Below, piece by piece: positions 59,381 through 64,000 of a stretch of DNA of 64,000 bases (positions are counted from its first letter, which is position 1; each line of letters starts with the position of its first letter). A model generated the notes under the pieces. It saw nothing but the letters and a program-made list of their open reading frames with translations. It had not been told where the DNA came from and did no database searches. The stretch comes from Artemia franciscana (taxonomy: Eukaryota > Arthropoda > Branchiopoda > Anostraca > Artemiidae), in assembly GCF_032884065.1 (NCBI RefSeq), contig NC_088873.1:22309558-22373557 (forward strand). Reading direction: 5' to 3'. The position numbers and the translations under genes were made by a program.

Positions 59381-59655
59381 TATATATATATAAGTTGCAT
59401 GTATTTTTGTGTTGAGGGTTTGCATATGACGTCTGAAAAATGAAGAAGAAAAAGAAAACTGAAAAAAGAAAAAGGTAAAAAACTAAAAAAAAACTAAAAA
59501 GAAAAAAAACTAAAAAAAGAAAAAACTGAAAAATAAAAAAAGAAAAACCTAAAAAACCTAAAAAAATAAAAAAGGTAAAAAATTAAAAGGAAAAAAAAGC
59601 TAAAAAAACAAAAAAAGCTAAAAAAAACTTAAAAAAAGAAAAAAACTAAAAAAAC
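59381..59655 (+). mobile_element. Helitron 5 fragment, 5'-like start and A-rich filler
   Basis: TATATATATATAAGTTGCAT follows directly after the double CTAG, then GCATATGACGTCTGAAAAAT and CTAAAAAA-type filler to about 59655. The usual CTGTCTG stretch is shortened and no 3' end is seen. Confidence 0.6.
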
Positions 59656-60319
59656 TGGGAATTGCATATTTCGGTCATTCTACACAATATAAATTTCTGT
59701 AAAGAAAGGAGCAAATGGATGAAATTCTAGCGTTCCAAATTAGAGTTGTTTGGACAAAAGGAATCTATATGAAGGCACCAGCTCAAAGCTAATTAAAAGA
59801 AATTACTGCAATATCCAGATTTGATAGAATATGGAGGAGACAAGAAAGAATTTTAGGAGGTTTTGTGAGTACTTTATAAGGCAGAACCATAGAAATTTAC
59901 TTCAGGAGGGAGGGGGTAAAGTAAAAAAAAACGCAAAAACATGTAGATCTATAGATGAAATACAAAAATATATAGGAAATGTGTAAAAAAGAAACCTGGG
60001 AACCCAAAAGCTCAGTTTTCTTGCTTTTTTTTAGTAACAAATCCCAGCTAGCTCCAACTGAGCTCAGTTTTTAGAATTCTCTTTCATAAAGATGGATTAG
60101 CCTGAAAGACATTAGTTAGTTTTGCTTTTAGTTGAGGTATGCATTTCCAAGAAGTTAAAAATATGAAAAGGGCAATTCTAAGCTTTTGAAAGAGTAGAGA
60201 ATTTCAATTCAGGCTGATTGATGGGAACCACACATAGGTAATTATAAGAAACAAAAAATTATTTAGTTTGTCCGGTATTGTCACTGTTCGCCGGTTAAGA
60301 CTGTGGCTACCATGAAATA
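59656..60319. other. no gene seen
   Basis: Unique AT-rich sequence after the Helitron cluster. No exon signals convince me. Confidence 0.45.
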
Positions 60320-60960
60320 ATGTTTTTTTTTCTGAACACTAGGGGAGTTCATATTCTGGATCGGAACGAAATATCTGAGTACTAAAATAGCTTTTCAGAC
60401 ATTTGTATAGAAGCCTTTACAAGCACTTTTATGATGTAACTTCTTTAAGTCACTCCGGTACAACTACAAACCCAAAGTCCCATTCACCTAAGTAAGACTC
60501 ACTAAAAACTTTCCCTACGCTGCAGAATTTTGACAAATGATCGCATTTTAGATTTTTATGGATTAAAATAATTTCAGAAACCTGTCAAACTCTCAAAATA
60601 CATTCACAGCATAAAAACACTTTCTCTTTGGAAACAGATTCCCAGTTCCCCAATCGACACTATTTGTCACACGTAAAACACTACATCAAATAATTTTTCC
60701 CCAAGCAACTCCTATCAGACAACGTTTTTTACACTCCACAATTTTAAAATCTATCCGATGCCAGATTTTTACGAAATAAAATACTTCCAGATATTTGAAC
60801 ATAAAATAATTCTGTCATGAAATATTAGGACAGTTTATATTCTGGAGGGGAACAGAATATCCAAATATTTAAAGACTTTCTTGAGCATTTATGTCGGAGT
60901 CGCCACAACACTTTAACTACTCTAAGTCACTCCGTATAAGAAATTATTGTTTCATCTTCT
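60320..60960. repeat. diverged ~490 bp duplication
   Basis: CACTAGGGGAGTTCATATTC...CTTTAAGTCACTCCGGTACA (about 60347-60465) recurs as TATTAGGACAGTTTATATTC...CTCTAAGTCACTCCGTATAA (about 60826-60940). Between them lie two units of the ~200 bp repeat also seen at 52.4-52.9 kb. Confidence 0.6.
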
Positions 60961-63900
60961 GCTGTTTAATTTCAGACATAGTCAGAGAAGTAATTTGTTT
61001 TAATTCTCGGGAGATTCTACAGACACAATGAGACAGACGAAAATGTTCAAAGATATTAAGAAGAGAAATAGTTCTTAGCAATGTTAAATGAAGATGTAGA
61101 ACATATCTGTTCTAAGAACACATATTCTCCGAGAACATATAGAATATTTAAGAATCAAAAGCAACTGGACTTAGAGACGGAAGTTATTAAATACAAGATA
61201 TGGTACATCTTTTCTTTTGGCTGAGTTACAGACTGAGTCTTGTCCCAAAGACCTGGACAGCCGAAGAACTCAAAATGCTGAATCCAAGCGGCAAAAATTT
61301 CCGTTAAGAAAGTGGAGAAAAACTGTATTTCCAGAACTTGAATAAATGCAAACAAAAATGTAAATTTTGAGGCTCAAAAAGTGGGAGGGGGAATATTTCA
61401 GAATAAGGTTACTTGAAATACGGAAATGTATGGCTTTTGTTCCAAGATTATTATACTTTCTTTATTTTTCTTCAATTTGATGGGACAGGCGTTTGATCCG
61501 CTTACAAGCAGAATGTAAAGAGACAAAAAAAGCAAGAAACTTTAACTTCACTAACTCATGTTTGGATATGACTACAAGGCTTAAGAAAAAAAGAATTTTC
61601 TACAAGGAGGAAATTGAGATTTCCTTCTTGTAGAAAGTTTTTCTAAAATTTAAGAAACATGATGTCATTCTTGCTCTCTGTAAAGACCAGATGAGCAGAA
61701 ATCGCACCAACAATAGTGGTATTTATGCGTCTAGTAAACTAAGGTCTTTAGTGCACACTCAACGCCAATTGACTCCTAAAAAATTAGGTGCCCAACTCAG
61801 AGTCAAACTGCGACCAGCTCAGAGTCAAAGAGTCATCTGCGACCAATGCAGCAGTGTAAAGCTGTGTCCATTTCATGGCTATATTTACCTCAAAGGGTGT
61901 TCAGCTCAGATTCTTTACTATAGTTAATACCGTAATCTCCATTGCACTGAGCATTTAGTCACAGTGAATTTTAGGCATAGCATGTGAAACTTCGTCTTAC
62001 ATTTCAGTTTTCTGAAATTAGAGGGTGGAAACTGTGGCATCAACTTCCAGACTAAAAGTCCCTAAAATGAAGAGCGTCCCAGTAGTAGCACGAAAGCTGC
62101 AGCAAACATAAAGTTGCGCGGGGTAGCGATATCACTTCTCATATTGCGTGTCACCACCACCCAGAGTGTCACAGTAATAGTATCAAAGGTGACACAAATA
62201 CGAAATTAAATGAATTGAAGGTAAAAAAGAGCTTTAAAAATTAGCAAAAAAGAAAAAAAAATCCGACTTATTACAATACAATTTAGTGTTTTAAAATCAT
62301 TACGGTTGGGTGTAAAATTTTTGACGGATAAAGAGTTGGCAAGGTGTCATAGAATATCTTAGAACGGACTGAGTTATAGCGCCAGAGTGGTGATTTACTG
62401 ACCGATAATGAACGTCGCAGCATTTACTATTGTCTTTAATTTACATGAGCAAAACCGTCAGCTGTACAAGCTAAATAACCCACGAACGTGATGATAGACA
62501 CATTATGAGTAATTAAGTTATTTTCAACGAACACTTTTACTTCAAAAATGTTTAAACCACTCCCCCTCATACTAAATTTCTCCGTTAATAAAATCCTAAT
62601 TATATATTTACAAATCTCTAATATTATAAGAAAAAAGAAATAAAAACCGAAACATTTATAATTCGAAAAAAACATATGGAAATAGAATTGTTGAGATTGC
62701 AAACATTATTTGTTGAGTCCAAAATAACTTACACGATATCACCTCGTATCTGTTTTGACGTTGGGCCTCCAAGCTCGAACTTGGCACGGAACAATGAATT
62801 GTTCCGGTATTGATTTTCCATTAAAAAGGATTTTACGGGGATTTTCAACACGTATCGAAGGGTACTTCAAGCTCTAAGGAGAAGGATAAAAGTAATTAGC
62901 AACAATAGACATCTAATAATTAACAGAAAAAAAGATATTTGTTAAGATCTACGACAAAAAAAGAGTGATTTAGGATAATCGTTTTACGAAGTCCCTCAAT
63001 ACTCTTTTTTAAAGGATTGGTGCTACAAAGCGTAAGACAAGACTTGTTTGAAATACCAAGGACAGTGAAAATAAAATCTGATTGTTTGAATTCTTTAAGT
63101 AGAACTTAAAGAGCCACAAATATTTCAAAAAAAAAAAAAAACAGGAATTAAATTTTTCATGATAAAGATCGCGCTGATTTTGCTCATTTCAGGTACTAAA
63201 TAAAAAACAATAAAAAAAAATAAACGTGCGTGAAAAATAATAAAAAATAAACTGAAAACATATAGCACTAGAATCCTTAAAAAGGCGTAGTTGTCTTTGG
63301 AAATAAACACATTATTAATGTTGGAATTATTATATATGAAGTATTGTCAAATTTAACTAATTAATTTTGTCTATCTGTTTTCACGGTTCAGGGCGGCAAC
63401 ACTGACGTAAATATGTTACTGCCTTAAAACCTTATAATTTTGGAAATACTAAAAGAAAAATCTTAGAAAATCACGATTTCAGGTATGAATTGGCCTAAGA
63501 TAGATCCATGAGTGATGCTTATATTTTGATGTCCTTGATACTTTAATCCCGGGTTAAGACTAATAGTTTCAGATAGTCTCCAGGGTCCTTATGGTCCATC
63601 CCCACGGCATTTAAAAAAGTAGTATATTAAATAATACCATATCCAGATGATTCAAAATAAGATTTCAGCGCTTCTTAGTCTTATCACTATAAAAAGAAAA
63701 ACAAACAGAACTCTGATGAAGAAACGTATTTCATTTTTGTATGAGAATAAAATATGTGTACTCTAGGTAACACTCATTACAAACTTTCTACTTCTTTACC
63801 ATTAGTATCGACAAATTTACAAGTGTCCTTAAACTTTCATTGCATGATTTTTGACAGGTTACCGACCCTGTTTTCCATCCACTTTTAGTTTTATATAATG

Positions 63901-64000
63901 ATCCAACACCACCTTTCGGAATGGGTCCTGAGTTGTTTTTTTTTTTTCAGGAAAACTGTATTACATACATATCATATCAGATAATTATAGATAAGTCATT
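60961..64000. other. no supported gene to the window end
   Basis: AT-rich, mostly unique DNA. A 78-codon frame (61691-61927) has mixed composition with a CDQCSSVKLCPFHGYIYLKGC cysteine cluster but no recognisable family and an internal CTCAGAGTCAAA repeat, so I do not call it. A GGAACAAT/ATTGTTCC palindrome lies at about 62788-62805. Confidence 0.45.
61597..61636. repeat. 18-bp inverted repeat (hairpin), one wobble
   Basis: TTTCTACAAGGAGGAAAT and ATTTCCTTCTTGTAGAAA are separated by TGAG. A single G:T-type mismatch interrupts otherwise perfect arms. The function is unknown. Confidence 0.88.

Noticed and set aside
61691-61927. 78-codon frame with a small cysteine cluster
   Set aside because: The composition is fair but there is no family match, no splice context, and an internal CTCAGAGTCAAA repeat explains part of it.

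Overview
The window is nuclear DNA from an animal, most likely an arthropod. It has split genes with GT/AG introns, a BTB-BACK gene, LINE, Helitron, hAT and SINE relics, long AT microsatellites and very little coding sequence. The large hairpin-rich repeat families look to me like those of a branchiopod crustacean such as a brine shrimp. That is a recollection of style, not a database result.

Host genes. Only one gene is well supported: a BTB-BACK (Kelch-like, KLHL-type) protein on the + strand, with coding exons 45127-45613 and 50089-51293 separated by a 4.5 kb intron. The splice phases agree and join the BTB and BACK domains into a 563-residue protein whose C-terminal propeller region is very degenerate. 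A second, weaker candidate is a 3'-terminal coding exon at 27294-27522 that encodes a Gly/Pro/Ser-rich tail. I see no rRNA, tRNA or CRISPR.

Repeats make up most of the rest. For reference I name the families. Family A is a ~1.6-2.2 kb composite element carrying a near-perfect ~297 bp palindrome at its left end and a short hairpin at its right end. There are seven large copies (9.0, 11.6, 15.7, 21.5, 38.4, 42.0 and, reversed, 46.7 kb) plus two old relics. Family B has a short head with a hairpin, an internal tandem array of ~300 bp units with long G-runs, and a tail with a second hairpin (4.0-5.65, 6.0-9.0 and 18.2-20.7 kb). Family C has a ~300 bp head followed by ~110-120 bp tandem units and a common tail (34.8-36.9 and 40.3-41.95 kb, and a reversed fragment at 25.8 kb). 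One Family C copy splits a LINE. Helitrons lie at 2.0-3.4 kb (- strand) and, as a head-to-tail cluster, at 56.15-59.65 kb. They carry remnants of the Pif1-like helicase C-terminus and a 27-bp minisatellite that seems to be an expansion of helicase codons. A ~187 bp satellite with an inverted block lies at 53.3-56.0 kb.

Smaller elements include two hAT-like MITEs with 8-bp target duplications (12146-12364, 14178-14455), a SINE-like insertion with an 11-bp duplication (12566-12762), two foldback elements in the BTB gene intron, LINE pieces at 1-867, 24075-25120, 34285-34840 and 36930-37125, and one fossil retroelement RNase H fragment (10785-11133).

I do not see a multi-gene system. The most unusual material is the structure and evolution of the hairpin-capped composite repeats and of the Helitron minisatellite.
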